From: an uncultured Alphaproteobacteria bacterium | GTDB lineage: Bacteria; Pseudomonadota; Alphaproteobacteria; HIMB59 | Length of the DNA stretch: 42,838 nucleotides | Direction: 5' to 3' | Assembly (NCBI GenBank): GCA_902521155.1 | Contig: CABYQR010000009.1 | Coordinates: 1 to 42,838, forward strand | Shown: piece after piece, positions 36,108 through 42,838 of the stretch | How positions within the stretch are numbered: the stretch's first letter is position 1 | Layout of the letters: every line of letters starts with the position of its first letter | Translations under genes and position numbers: made by a program | The notes under the pieces: model-generated | The model's database searches: none | Told to the model about the DNA's origin: nothing | The model's input: only the letters and a program-made list of their open reading frames with translations

Positions 36108-36211
36108 TTCTCAGAACAATACTTAACATCATTCCATACCTTTTCCCATTTTTTTCTCCAATTAAATGGTCTATTACAAACTATACAAATTTTAAAGATA
36201 TTTTTATTCAG
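36068..36211 (-). CDS. DUF2256 family small zinc-binding protein, non-canonical start
   Basis: A 47-residue protein of the DUF2256 family, whose role is unknown. It reads [15 protein letters not shown], then [13 protein letters not shown], so the four zinc-type Cys are 9, 12, 32 and 36 (C-x2-C-x19-C-x3-C). It lies directly after the universal stress protein stop codon and in the same frame: TAA, then CTG AAT AAA. No ATG, GTG or TTG exists between that stop and the first Cys, so the start is probably CTG at 36209-36211, giving [12 protein letters not shown], or an ATN codon just after it. Translational coupling with the preceding gene is likely. The 3' end overlaps pyrE by 40 bp in another frame. 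The family match is strong; the start is not certain. Confidence 0.88.
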   Translation of the reverse strand: MNKNIFKICIVCNRPFNWRKKWEKVWNDVKYCSEKCRRSKSKILDRK

Positions 36212-36691
36212 TTAAATTATTTTTTCAATTTCTTTGTTTTGTAAGTTACCATTTATTATAACAAGGGGGCATAGTAAAGTATTAGACTTCTCGTAAATTA
36301 ACTTATCTATAAGTGGACCAGGTTTTCCGATATCAGAACTTGTTGCTAAGACAATAGTTGAATTTGATGAGTAGGTATTAAGAAATGTAATAAAGTTATC
36401 AATTTCATTCATTTTAAATATTTCTGATTGAGCTTTAATCTTAGAATTTTCAAATATAAATTCATGTACCTCTTTATGTTTAAGTTTTTCATTTTTAATT
36501 TGATCTTTATCTAAAATTTTTTCTGCAGATGTAGTGAGCATCATTCCATCACTTATACTTTCTATAAAACTTATAGTTGTAACATCTGATTTAGTTAATT
36601 TAGCTCTTTTAAGAGCAAATTTAACTGCTGTCCACATTTCTTTGCTTTGATCAATAACTATAAAATAATTTCTATTGGTATTTTTTTTCAT
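36212..36691 (-). CDS. universal stress protein (UspA family)
   Basis: A 159-residue single-domain Usp. It opens with a beta strand and helix, YFIVIDQSKEMWTAVKFALK (9-28), then VTTISFIES, and later a strand-loop STIVLATSSDIGKPGPLID. The ATP-binding form of the family has G-x2-G-x9-G-S/T; here the equivalent GKPGPL...NTLL is only loosely similar, so nucleotide binding is doubtful. Role unknown; such proteins accompany stress or membrane transport genes. It overlaps the preceding Alph_Pro_TM gene by 4 bp and touches DUF2256 with no gap. Confidence 0.86.
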   Translation of the reverse strand: MKKNTNRNYFIVIDQSKEMWTAVKFALKRAKLTKSDVTTISFIESISDGMMLTTSAEKILDKDQIKNEKLKHKEVHEFIFENSKIKAQSEIFKMNEIDNFITFLNTYSSNSTIVLATSSDIGKPGPLIDKLIYEKSNTLLCPLVIINGNLQNKEIEKII

Positions 36692-37365
36692 TTTTTTCTA
36701 AAAATTAAATTTGATAATAAGCTAAAAATTATAGAAAAGATAATTAATATAAAAACATAAAAGAATGACTGTTGAGTCAATAATAACTCAAGTTTGTTTG
36801 TGATACCTCTCTTTTCAATAATAAGATTTTTTTTTGAAACAGATATTACTTCGCCTTCTTCTATTTCATAAAATGTGATTGCAATATTACCTGCTGGTAT
36901 ATTATCTGGAATTTTAAATTTTTTGAGAAATAGACTTCCATCAACGTTCTCTAGTTCTTCTTCATGGTATAAACCTTTATTTTGAAGAGCAGTTCTAATT
37001 TCGTAAAGTTCTTGTCTGTAATTACTTATTAAATAATGTTTTTTTGTTATACCCGGTATTAAAAAAATTTCACTTAAAGATATTTTTGGAGATGAGAAAA
37101 TTGCAAAAAAACTTGGTATTTCACTTAGTTCTTTAGTTTTGTTAATCCAAAAAAAATTCTCTTTTATTTTTCTATAAAGTCTTGCATTTTTCTTTTCACC
37201 CTCAAAAATTATTATAACTTTATCATTTATTTTTTTTTGACCAAATAACATTATTTCTTCACCTAGAAAATTTGAATTAATTTCAATTTTAAATTTGTCA
37301 AGTGTGAAGTTAGAAGAAATTGCTAAACTTGGATAAAGAAATAGTAATATAAGTATTTTATACAT
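36688..37365 (-). CDS. Alph_Pro_TM (TIGR02186 family) membrane-anchored periplasmic protein
   Basis: A 225-residue member of an alphaproteobacterial family of unknown function that is usually found beside TauE/SafE genes. It has an N-terminal signal peptide (about 1-18), a beta-rich periplasmic body, and a single C-terminal membrane helix (about 201-221, VFILIIFSIIFSLLSNLIF) followed by RKK, so the body faces the periplasm. Family-like features are the DKFKIEINSNFLGEEIMLFG opening and IPAGNIAITFYEIEEGEVIS near the end. It overlaps tauE by 8 bp and the stress protein gene by 4 bp. It probably works with the exporter, by context only. Confidence 0.83.
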   Translation of the reverse strand: MYKILILLFLYPSLAISSNFTLDKFKIEINSNFLGEEIMLFGQKKINDKVIIIFEGEKKNARLYRKIKENFFWINKTKELSEIPSFFAIFSSPKISLSEIFLIPGITKKHYLISNYRQELYEIRTALQNKGLYHEEELENVDGSLFLKKFKIPDNIPAGNIAITFYEIEEGEVISVSKKNLIIEKRGITNKLELLLTQQSFFYVFILIIFSIIFSLLSNLIFRKK

Positions 37366-38260
37366 AATTTATTTCATAAAGATTAATCGGTGTTTTGAAT
37401 AAATCATAAAGTAAGAAAGATGCTATTGTTATTAATAACATTCCAAAAAGTACTTTTAAGTTTTCTTGATCAAATCTATCTATTACTCTTGAGGCAATAG
37501 CCGCACCAACTGAACTACTTACAATTAAAAATATAGCTAAAATAAAATCAATATTTTGATTTATATAAATTTGAAGAAATAAAGATGTAAATGAAACTAG
37601 AGTTATGTTAAATAGTGAAGTTCCAATAACACTAATTGTCTTCATTCCAAGTAAATAAATCATACATGGGATTAAAATAAATCCCCCTCCAATTCCAGTT
37701 AGGCCTGTAAGCATTCCAATAAAAAAACCGATTGATAGTGGTGCTAGAACGCTAATATATAGTTTTGATTTTCTATATTTAAATTTTAGTGGTAATCCAT
37801 GTATCCATGAATGTTGATGAAGTTTTAGTTTTTTATTTTTATAAATAAGATTAATTTTTGCTGATTCATAAAGAATAAAAATAGCAGTGATTAATAGTAA
37901 AACTATATATATAGAGTTTAAATAATTATCTATTAAGCCAATATTTTTTAAATTATTTAAAAGTAATACCCCGCACAATGTTCCAATGAGACCCCCAGAT
38001 ACCAAAGTAATCCCCATTTGATAATCAATATTTTTTTTTTGATAGTGACTTATGACACCTGTAGAGGTAGATGCAAAAACTTGAACTGTAGTGGTTCCAA
38101 CAGCAACTGAAGGGGGTATGCCAACTAGTATAAGCAAAGGGGATGATATAAAACCTCCACCAATTCCAAATAAACCTGAAATAAAACCTATTCCTACCCC
38201 AAGCGATATTAATAGATAAATATTGATAGATATTTCAGCTATTGGTAGGTAGAAGTTCAT
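37358..38260 (-). CDS. TauE/SafE family membrane transporter (putative sulfite/organosulfonate exporter)
   Basis: Inner membrane permease of the TauE/SafE family (formerly DUF81), some members of which export sulfite, sulfoacetate or related organosulfur anions. The 300 residues form about eight membrane helices in two homologous halves. Each half holds the signature: GLFGIGGGFISSPLL near 28-42 and GLTGIGGGFILIPCMIY in the second half, each followed by VAVGTT or VIGTS. A cytoplasmic lysine-rich loop (KNKKLKLHQHS) joins them. It leads the six-gene minus operon. The actual substrate cannot be read from sequence. Confidence 0.9.
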   Translation of the reverse strand: MNFYLPIAEISINIYLLISLGVGIGFISGLFGIGGGFISSPLLILVGIPPSVAVGTTTVQVFASTSTGVISHYQKKNIDYQMGITLVSGGLIGTLCGVLLLNNLKNIGLIDNYLNSIYIVLLLITAIFILYESAKINLIYKNKKLKLHQHSWIHGLPLKFKYRKSKLYISVLAPLSIGFFIGMLTGLTGIGGGFILIPCMIYLLGMKTISVIGTSLFNITLVSFTSLFLQIYINQNIDFILAIFLIVSSSVGAAIASRVIDRFDQENLKVLFGMLLITIASFLLYDLFKTPINLYEINYV

Positions 38261-38304
38261 ATATTGAGTAGATTTACTTTTAATATATTTTATATATTAA
38301 ATTT

Positions 38305-38841
38305 ATGATTAATTACACTTTGGCTTTTGCTTGTTCTCAAGATGGTTTTATAGCTAGACACTCAAGGGATAATCCCTTTGAATGGACCTCAAAAGATGAC
38401 CAAATTCACCTACAAAATCTAATAAAAAATAATGAATGGCAAGTTATGGGTAGAACAACACATGAATTAAATCCAAATAAAACAAGAAAAAGAATTATAT
38501 TTTCTCGGGGTACTGATGAAATTAAGTTAATTAACCCCAACATAAAGAATCAATATTATTTTAATCCTGATCTTCACCAATGGGAGGACTTTGAAAGACT
38601 GTGCAAAGACAGCGTCTTAATCTTAGGTGGAACAAAAGTTCATGATTTTTTCTTATATTCTAAACTCATAGACTCCATGTATATTACAGTTGAACCTTTA
38701 AATTTTAAAGAAGGAGTTCCAGCATTTTCCTATATAAATTTCTCAGACATTATCCCATTTTTTAAAGAACAAGGTTTTTCAAGCCAGGAAGAAATAATAA
38801 ATGATAAAGGAACTAAGTTAATTAATTTTAAGAAGATCTAA
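38305..38841 (+). CDS. dihydrofolate reductase-like protein (RibD C-terminal domain family)
   Basis: A 178-residue single-domain NADPH reductase fold. The opening TLAFACSQDGFIAR matches the RibD_C/DHFR first strand, VMGRTTHEL is the cofactor-loop motif, and LILGGTKVHDFFLYSKLIDS corresponds to the second glycine motif and following helix. It could act in folate metabolism in place of FolA, or as a pyrimidine deaminase-reductase-type enzyme of riboflavin synthesis without its deaminase half; neither can be proven here. A TATATT lies six bases before the ATG. It overlaps convergent mobA by 24 bp, the longest such overlap in the window. Confidence 0.83.
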   Translation: MINYTLAFACSQDGFIARHSRDNPFEWTSKDDQIHLQNLIKNNEWQVMGRTTHELNPNKTRKRIIFSRGTDEIKLINPNIKNQYYFNPDLHQWEDFERLCKDSVLILGGTKVHDFFLYSKLIDSMYITVEPLNFKEGVPAFSYINFSDIIPFFKEQGFSSQEEIINDKGTKLINFKKI

Positions 38842-39426
38842 TAGTATTTCATAATCTTCCTGATTGTTTACATTAAAAAATTCTGCTTCTGATTTTTTAT
38901 TTACATTAAGATATTTAAAACCAATTTCTTCAGCAAATTTCATTATTTTATAACCATCATTATTATTTAAAATTTGATCTAGGTAGGAAAAAGATTTGAT
39001 AGACCAAAATGAGAACATTGGTTCTACAGAACCATTTATCTTTGATATAAATGCCATCTCTTTTATTTTGTCTTGAGCTTTAAATAGGTCTATATAATCG
39101 TTATTGATGATGGGTGCATCTGTAGGCAAAATTGTAAACCAAAGATCTTCTTTAGTGTTTTGATAATTATACATCGCACTATGAAGCCCTGCTAACGGAC
39201 CCTTATATCCAGAAATTTTATCTCTAACTATTTCTAAATTAAGATATTGATATTTATCTATATCATTATTTGCATTTATAATAATTTTTGAAACTTTTTG
39301 TTCTAAATTATCTATTATATTTTCAATAAAAAATTTATTATCTAGTTTTAAAAAACTTTTATTTTGAAAATTCATTCTAGAGGATTTCCCTCCCGTCAAA
39401 ATTACTGAAATTAAATTCTTATTCAC
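38818..39426 (-). CDS. mobA: molybdenum cofactor guanylyltransferase
   Basis: Transfers GMP from GTP to molybdopterin, making the guanine dinucleotide cofactor used by DMSO-reductase-family enzymes such as formate dehydrogenase. The 202 residues contain the GTP-binding LTGGKSSRM at 10-18, KSFLKLDNK, GPLAGLHSA (about 75-83), and LPTDAP, which stands in for the usual CDTP/CDMP metal motif. The start is GTG at 39426, overlapping fdhD by 8 bp on the same strand, so the two are one operon. The pairing supports a formate dehydrogenase as client. Confidence 0.92.
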   Translation of the reverse strand: MNKNLISVILTGGKSSRMNFQNKSFLKLDNKFFIENIIDNLEQKVSKIIINANNDIDKYQYLNLEIVRDKISGYKGPLAGLHSAMYNYQNTKEDLWFTILPTDAPIINNDYIDLFKAQDKIKEMAFISKINGSVEPMFSFWSIKSFSYLDQILNNNDGYKIMKFAEEIGFKYLNVNKKSEAEFFNVNNQEDYEILLDLLKIN

Positions 39427-40228
39427 TTAAAATTCTATGACTTCCTGAAAGAATACTAAATCTTTTTCCTCTAAGTCTTCCAATCATAGTAAGATCTTTT
39501 TTTCTAGCAATTTCTACTGCCCATGAAGTAAAACCAGACCTTGAGAGCAATATTGGTATCCTCATTTTGATACACTTAATAACCATCTCACTAGTTAACC
39601 TTCCAGATGTGTAAAAAGACATATTTTCTGTCTTTAATTTCTTTTCTAATATTAATCCTGCTATTTTATCAACTGCATTATGTCTTCCGACATCTTCAAA
39701 ATAATAAAGAGGTCTGTCTTCCTGACAGAGGACACATCCATGAATGGCTCCAACTTTTAAATACAAGCTAGGTTCTAAATTTATTTTTTTTGATAAATTC
39801 AATAGTTGGTTATTTGTAATTTTATTTTTTTTATTAAGTTTTACAGACTCAATTTCTTCAAACAAATCTCCAAATACAGTACCTTGGGCACAGCCGGAAG
39901 TATTAACCTTTTTTTTAAGTTTTTTTTCAAAATTTGTTTTATCATGAGTTCTAACCACTATTGTTTTTAGGTCTCTATGGTATTCAATTTTTTTTATATC
40001 TTCGTAATTCATAACCATACCTTGGTTATATAAATAACCTATAGAGAGGTATTCAGGATAATCGCCAATAGTCATCATCGTTACAATTTCTTGGTTATTC
40101 AAAAATAGAGTTAGAGGTTTCTCCTCTATGATAGGAATATCAATTTTTTCACCTTTTTCATTTATTGTGTTTTTATATTTGAAAAGTGACTTATTGTTGA
40201 TGCTAGGTTTAATTAAAAATTCTGTCAT
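39419..40228 (-). CDS. fdhD: formate dehydrogenase accessory sulfurtransferase FdhD
   Basis: Passes sulfur to the molybdenum bis-MGD cofactor of formate dehydrogenase, making it active. With ATG 40228 the protein has 269 residues, starting MTEFLIKPSI. A reading frame 26 codons longer exists, but its extra residues look non-native and would overlap mobB. Conserved features are EKPLTLFLNNQEI, IGYLYNQGM, Cys113 in SGCAQGTVF, GAIHGCVLC, EDVGRHNAVDKIAG, TSGRLTSEMVIKC and LSRSGFTSWAVE. The E. coli enzyme has C-x2-C; here only the first Cys remains and the other position is Gly116, as in the SGCG-type branch of the family. Confidence 0.94.
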   Translation of the reverse strand: MTEFLIKPSINNKSLFKYKNTINEKGEKIDIPIIEEKPLTLFLNNQEIVTMMTIGDYPEYLSIGYLYNQGMVMNYEDIKKIEYHRDLKTIVVRTHDKTNFEKKLKKKVNTSGCAQGTVFGDLFEEIESVKLNKKNKITNNQLLNLSKKINLEPSLYLKVGAIHGCVLCQEDRPLYYFEDVGRHNAVDKIAGLILEKKLKTENMSFYTSGRLTSEMVIKCIKMRIPILLSRSGFTSWAVEIARKKDLTMIGRLRGKRFSILSGSHRILSE

Positions 40229-40257
40229 ATTTTTTAAGATTGTATTATGGTGATGTC

Positions 40258-40746
40258 GTGAAGACAATAGCAGTAATTGGATGGAAAAACAGTGGTAAGA
40301 CAACACTTGTTTCTAATTTAGTAAAATTTTTTGACTCTCAAGATATAAGTGTGGGGGTAATAAAACATGCTCACCATAGTTTCGATATAGATCATCCTAA
40401 TACCGATAGTTATAAAATTAGAAAATCAGGTGCCTATAAAACAACAATAATCTCTGAAAATAGACTAGCCCATATAGAAGAAAAAAAAAATAATGAAATA
40501 AATTTCAATGAATTAATAAATTTAAATTCTGGATGCGATATTCTTATTTTTGAAGGTTTTAAGAAAATAGATAGTTTAAAAAAAATTGAAGTTAGGCTTA
40601 AACAAAATAATAAACAGGCCTTATACAATACTATTAAGAATGTTAAATTATTAATTACTGATGATAATGAAAGTCATCCCATTAAAACATTAAATCATAA
40701 CCAAATTGATCTAATTGCAGGCGAGATTCTTAATGACAAACTCTAA
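40258..40746 (+). CDS. mobB: molybdopterin-guanine dinucleotide biosynthesis protein B
   Basis: P-loop GTP-binding partner of MobA in molybdenum cofactor assembly. The start given is GTG at 40258, giving MKTIAVIGWKNSGKTTL with the loop at 8-15. A TTG at 40240 would add six residues and is less likely. HAHHSFDIDHPNTDSYKIRKSGA and FEGFKKIDSLKKIEV fit the family (switch region and metal-site residues). It is divergent from fdhD and overlaps moeA by 14 bp. Confidence 0.92.
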   Translation: MKTIAVIGWKNSGKTTLVSNLVKFFDSQDISVGVIKHAHHSFDIDHPNTDSYKIRKSGAYKTTIISENRLAHIEEKKNNEINFNELINLNSGCDILIFEGFKKIDSLKKIEVRLKQNNKQALYNTIKNVKLLITDDNESHPIKTLNHNQIDLIAGEILNDKL

Positions 40747-41917
40747 TTTAATATCATTAAAAAAAGCCATTCAATTAATTGATAAAGAAAAAAAAAATTT
40801 ATTTAAAATTTCTAAAATTAAATTATCTAAAGCATTAAATAAAGTAGTGGCAGAGGACATCCTATCTCCCATAAACCTTCCATCTTTAGATTGTGCAGGA
40901 TTAGATGGTTTTGTTTTTAATAGTTCTCACAAATCAAAATTACCCATATCAAAAAAAATGATTACACCTGGCAAAATCTTTAAAAATCATAGCCATAATT
41001 ACGCTTATAGAATTAATACTGGGGCGATTATTCCAAAAAATCTTTCTAATTTTGTATCTAATGAAAATTCAAAAACTGATAATGTAAGTTTATTTATATC
41101 TCAATCAAAAATATCTAATAAGGATATTAAAAAAAAGGGAGAAGATTTAAAAAAAGGAAAGATCCTTATTAGAAAAAATGAAAAAATTAATTTTCTTAAG
41201 TTATCTTTGCTTGCCTCAGCAGGTATAGTAAATGTCAAAATTTTTAGTTCCTTAAAAATTGGTATTGTATCCAATGGTGATGAATTAGTAAAAATAGGTA
41301 ATATCAAAAAAAAAGAACAGGTGTATGACTCCAATAAGTTGCAAATTATTAATTTTCTAAAAAAGTTTAATGTTTCAATTAAAGATTTAGGTATTTTAAA
41401 AGATAATGAAAAAAAAATAGAAAACTTTTATAAAAAAAGGATCCAAAAATATGATTTGATTATTAGCTCTGGTGGATCTTCTTTTAGCTCAGGAGATTTA
41501 ATATCTAAATTTTTAAATAAAAATACTAAAACAATTTTTAAATATATTCGCATTCAGCCAGGCAGACCTATAATTTTTTCAAAATATAAACAAAAATATA
41601 TTTTTTCTTTACCAGGGAATCCTCTAGCGGTTCTAGTTAATTTAATATTTTTAGTATCTTTTTTTATTAATCCATCAGCAGGTAAAATGTTTTCTCTTTC
41701 TCAAAAAATTAAATCTGGATTTAATGATACTAAAAACCCTAATATAACTAAATTTTACAGAGTTATTATCAAGAACAATATCGCTTTTCCTCATAATTCA
41801 AAAGGATCTGCTAAACTCATATCAGTTTCAGAGTCTGACGGTTTAATGGTTATAAATGAAAATGTTAAAAGTATTAAAAAGGGCAATATTTACGAATTTT
41901 TTAAATTTGAAATTTAA
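40733..41917 (+). CDS. moeA: molybdopterin molybdenumtransferase
   Basis: Inserts molybdate into adenylated molybdopterin. With ATG 40733 it has 394 residues, starting MTNSNLISL; an upstream TTG would add six. The N-terminal part reads ALNKVVAEDILSPINLPSLD and LDGFVFN (the usual AMDGYA is altered to GLDGFV). The middle MoCF_biosynth domain holds IGIVSNGDELVKIG, the SSGGSSFSSGD loop (usually TTGGVSVGD), and PGRPIIFSKYK with FSLPGNPLAVLV. The C-terminal domain (about 320-394) is present. It is coupled to mobB and overlaps convergent tusA by 17 bp. Confidence 0.94.
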   Translation: MTNSNLISLKKAIQLIDKEKKNLFKISKIKLSKALNKVVAEDILSPINLPSLDCAGLDGFVFNSSHKSKLPISKKMITPGKIFKNHSHNYAYRINTGAIIPKNLSNFVSNENSKTDNVSLFISQSKISNKDIKKKGEDLKKGKILIRKNEKINFLKLSLLASAGIVNVKIFSSLKIGIVSNGDELVKIGNIKKKEQVYDSNKLQIINFLKKFNVSIKDLGILKDNEKKIENFYKKRIQKYDLIISSGGSSFSSGDLISKFLNKNTKTIFKYIRIQPGRPIIFSKYKQKYIFSLPGNPLAVLVNLIFLVSFFINPSAGKMFSLSQKIKSGFNDTKNPNITKFYRVIIKNNIAFPHNSKGSAKLISVSESDGLMVINENVKSIKKGNIYEFFKFEI

Positions 41918-42119
41918 TTTTTATTAAATTTTTTAATTTGATTATTGATATTAAATTATAATTGTTGTCAGCACAGTAGTTTTTAAAATCAAATTTTGAT
42001 AAAGGATCATCACTTTCTACTAAAAGAATATCATTTTTTTTTAATTTTCTAATAAATTTTGCTGCTTTAAGGACAGGAATAGGGCATTCGAAACCTTTAG
42101 TGTCTAGATAATATTCCAT
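41901..42119 (-). CDS. tusA: TusA-family sulfurtransferase
   Basis: Small sulfur carrier that takes persulfide sulfur and passes it on, for tRNA thiolation and in some bacteria for molybdenum cofactor sulfuration. The 72 residues show the family motif GFECPIPVLKAAKFI with the catalytic Cys12 of CPxP, and then ILLVESDDPLSKFDF. Position beside moeA, mobA and fdhD suggests molybdenum-related sulfur supply, but this is inferred. A YedF/SirA relative would look the same at this length. It is divergent from the LysR gene by 27 bp and overlaps moeA at the 3' end. Confidence 0.9.
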   Translation of the reverse strand: MEYYLDTKGFECPIPVLKAAKFIRKLKKNDILLVESDDPLSKFDFKNYCADNNYNLISIIKLKNLIKIKFQI

Positions 42120-42146
42120 ATATGTATATATTTATTTTATTATTTA

Positions 42147-42838
42147 ATGGAAATAAAGAACTTAGAAATAATTTTAGCCTTAGATAGTGAAAAACATTTT
42201 AATAGAGCTGCAGAAAAGCTAAGCATATCTCAACCAGCTTTATCTATGAAACTAAAATCTCTTGAGAATGAAATTGGTGTTAAATTAGTAAGGCGAGGAA
42301 AAAATTATATTGGTCTTACTCCTGAAGGAGAAGCCTTAAAAGATAAGTTTCAAAAAATTATAAAGGAGTACTCTAATATTAAACAATTAAGTAGCGAATT
42401 AAAAAATAATCTTACAGGAAATTTAAAGATTGGCGTAATTCCAACAGCTTTAATTGACATTTCTTTCTTGCTAAATAATTTTGTTAAAAAATTCCAGAAT
42501 GTTAAACTTCAAGTTTTTTCAATGCCATCGAATGAAATAGATAAAAATCTTCACGATTTTAAAATAGATTTAGGAATAAGCTATCTAGAAAACGAGCCTA
42601 TTCTTGGTGTTGAAAAAATCCCTTTATATAAAGAAACATATTACTTAATTTCAAAGAGAGAGGATCTTAGAGATTTAAAAAGTATAAATTGGCATCAATG
42701 TGGGGATCTTGACCTTTGTTTAATTTCTAAAGAAAATCAATTTAGAAGAATTTTAGATGCAGTTTTTAAAGAAAATAATATTAACCCGAAGGTTCTTATT
42801 GAGTCTAACTCACTGACGCATATATACTCTCATGTAAA
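42147..42838 (+). CDS. LysR-family transcriptional regulator, partial (C terminus off the right edge)
   Basis: About 230 residues are present of a usual 290-310. An N-terminal winged helix-turn-helix (about 1-60) includes RAAEKLSISQPALSMKLKSL and RRGKNYIGLTPEGEAL. Then comes the co-inducer domain with NLKIGVIPTA and IDLGISYLENEP. The ATG at 42147 fits the family start exactly. Its place beside molybdenum cofactor and formate dehydrogenase accessory genes suggests that it controls a formate dehydrogenase operon to the right, which is a prediction. It is cut only by the window end. Confidence 0.93.
   Translation, partial: MEIKNLEIILALDSEKHFNRAAEKLSISQPALSMKLKSLENEIGVKLVRRGKNYIGLTPEGEALKDKFQKIIKEYSNIKQLSSELKNNLTGNLKIGVIPTALIDISFLLNNFVKKFQNVKLQVFSMPSNEIDKNLHDFKIDLGISYLENEPILGVEKIPLYKETYYLISKREDLRDLKSINWHQCGDLDLCLISKENQFRRILDAVFKENNINPKVLIESNSLTHIYSHV

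Noticed and set aside
36068-36691. Universal stress protein and DUF2256 as one fused protein with a frameshift or stop readthrough
   Set aside because: Both parts are complete domains of normal family length, and a CTG start directly after the TAA explains the layout more simply.
40229-40306. N-terminal extension of FdhD upstream of ATG 40228
   Set aside because: The extra residues are His- and Ser-rich without family similarity and would run across the mobB start; MTEFLIKPSI is a natural start.
1-42838. CRISPR arrays, insertion sequences, prophage, toxin-antitoxin pairs, riboswitches
   Set aside because: No regularly spaced long repeats, transposase or integrase motifs, or recognisable riboswitch cores were found; nearly every base lies in a recognisable gene.

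Overview
The window is a very AT-rich, tightly packed piece of bacterial chromosome: by eye roughly a quarter of bases are G or C, and most genes abut or overlap. Gene content and order point to a free-living, genome-streamlined alphaproteobacterium, probably marine and SAR11-like in style, although no taxon can be named from sequence reading alone. The alphaproteobacterial signs are carA-yqeY-dnaG-rpoD, amidase-rnpB-mraZ, a histone-deacetylase-like gene followed by xseB and dxs, pdxH-fabI-aroC, and TauE/SafE next to an Alph_Pro_TM protein. All genes read with the standard bacterial code. There is no rRNA, CRISPR array, insertion sequence, phage or integrase.

Layout. 1-2727 (minus): carB (cut by the left edge) and carA, carbamoyl phosphate synthase. 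2771-7034 (plus): yqeY, dnaG, rpoD, an intrinsic terminator and a CAT-anticodon tRNA. 7124-9071 (plus): gmd and fcl, which make GDP-L-fucose. 9068-10406 (minus): mlaC and mlaA, lipid-asymmetry proteins. 10443-14179 (plus): uvrD and pepP. 14162-18679 (minus): bamD, recN and ligA. 18682-28837 (plus): a cytosolic-type amidase, the RNase P RNA gene, then a division and cell wall (dcw) operon mraZ-rsmH-ftsL-ftsI-murE-murF-mraY-murD-ftsW. 28806-32502 (plus): a class I glutamine amidotransferase, a histone-deacetylase-family amidohydrolase, xseB and dxs. 32488-34397 (minus): fabI and aroC. 34429-35019 (plus): pdxH. 35009-38260 (minus): a six-gene operon TauE, Alph_Pro_TM, universal stress protein, DUF2256, pyrE and a nucleotidyltransferase. 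38305-42838: a reductase-like gene and a molybdenum cofactor cluster (mobA, fdhD, mobB, moeA, tusA), ending in a LysR regulator cut by the right edge.

The genes are mostly housekeeping: envelope building (dcw, bamD, mla, fabI), replication and repair (dnaG, ligA, recN, uvrD, xseB), nucleotide and cofactor synthesis (carAB, pyrE, pdxH, dxs, aroC), and molybdenum cofactor delivery to a formate dehydrogenase that should lie outside the window. Peptidoglycan is predicted to contain meso-diaminopimelate, because MurE carries the DNPR motif.

Points that stand out: a small DUF2256 zinc-binding gene with no ATG/GTG/TTG start, directly after the stress-protein stop codon; a DnaG primase that has lost three of four zinc ligands; a clear promoter and MraZ-type operator in front of mraZ; a dcw cluster that stops after ftsW; all six convergent gene pairs overlapping; and very long A tracts early in rpoD and murE. 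I found no clearly new multi-gene system. The TauE-Alph_Pro_TM-Usp-DUF2256 run is the best candidate for a little-described module.
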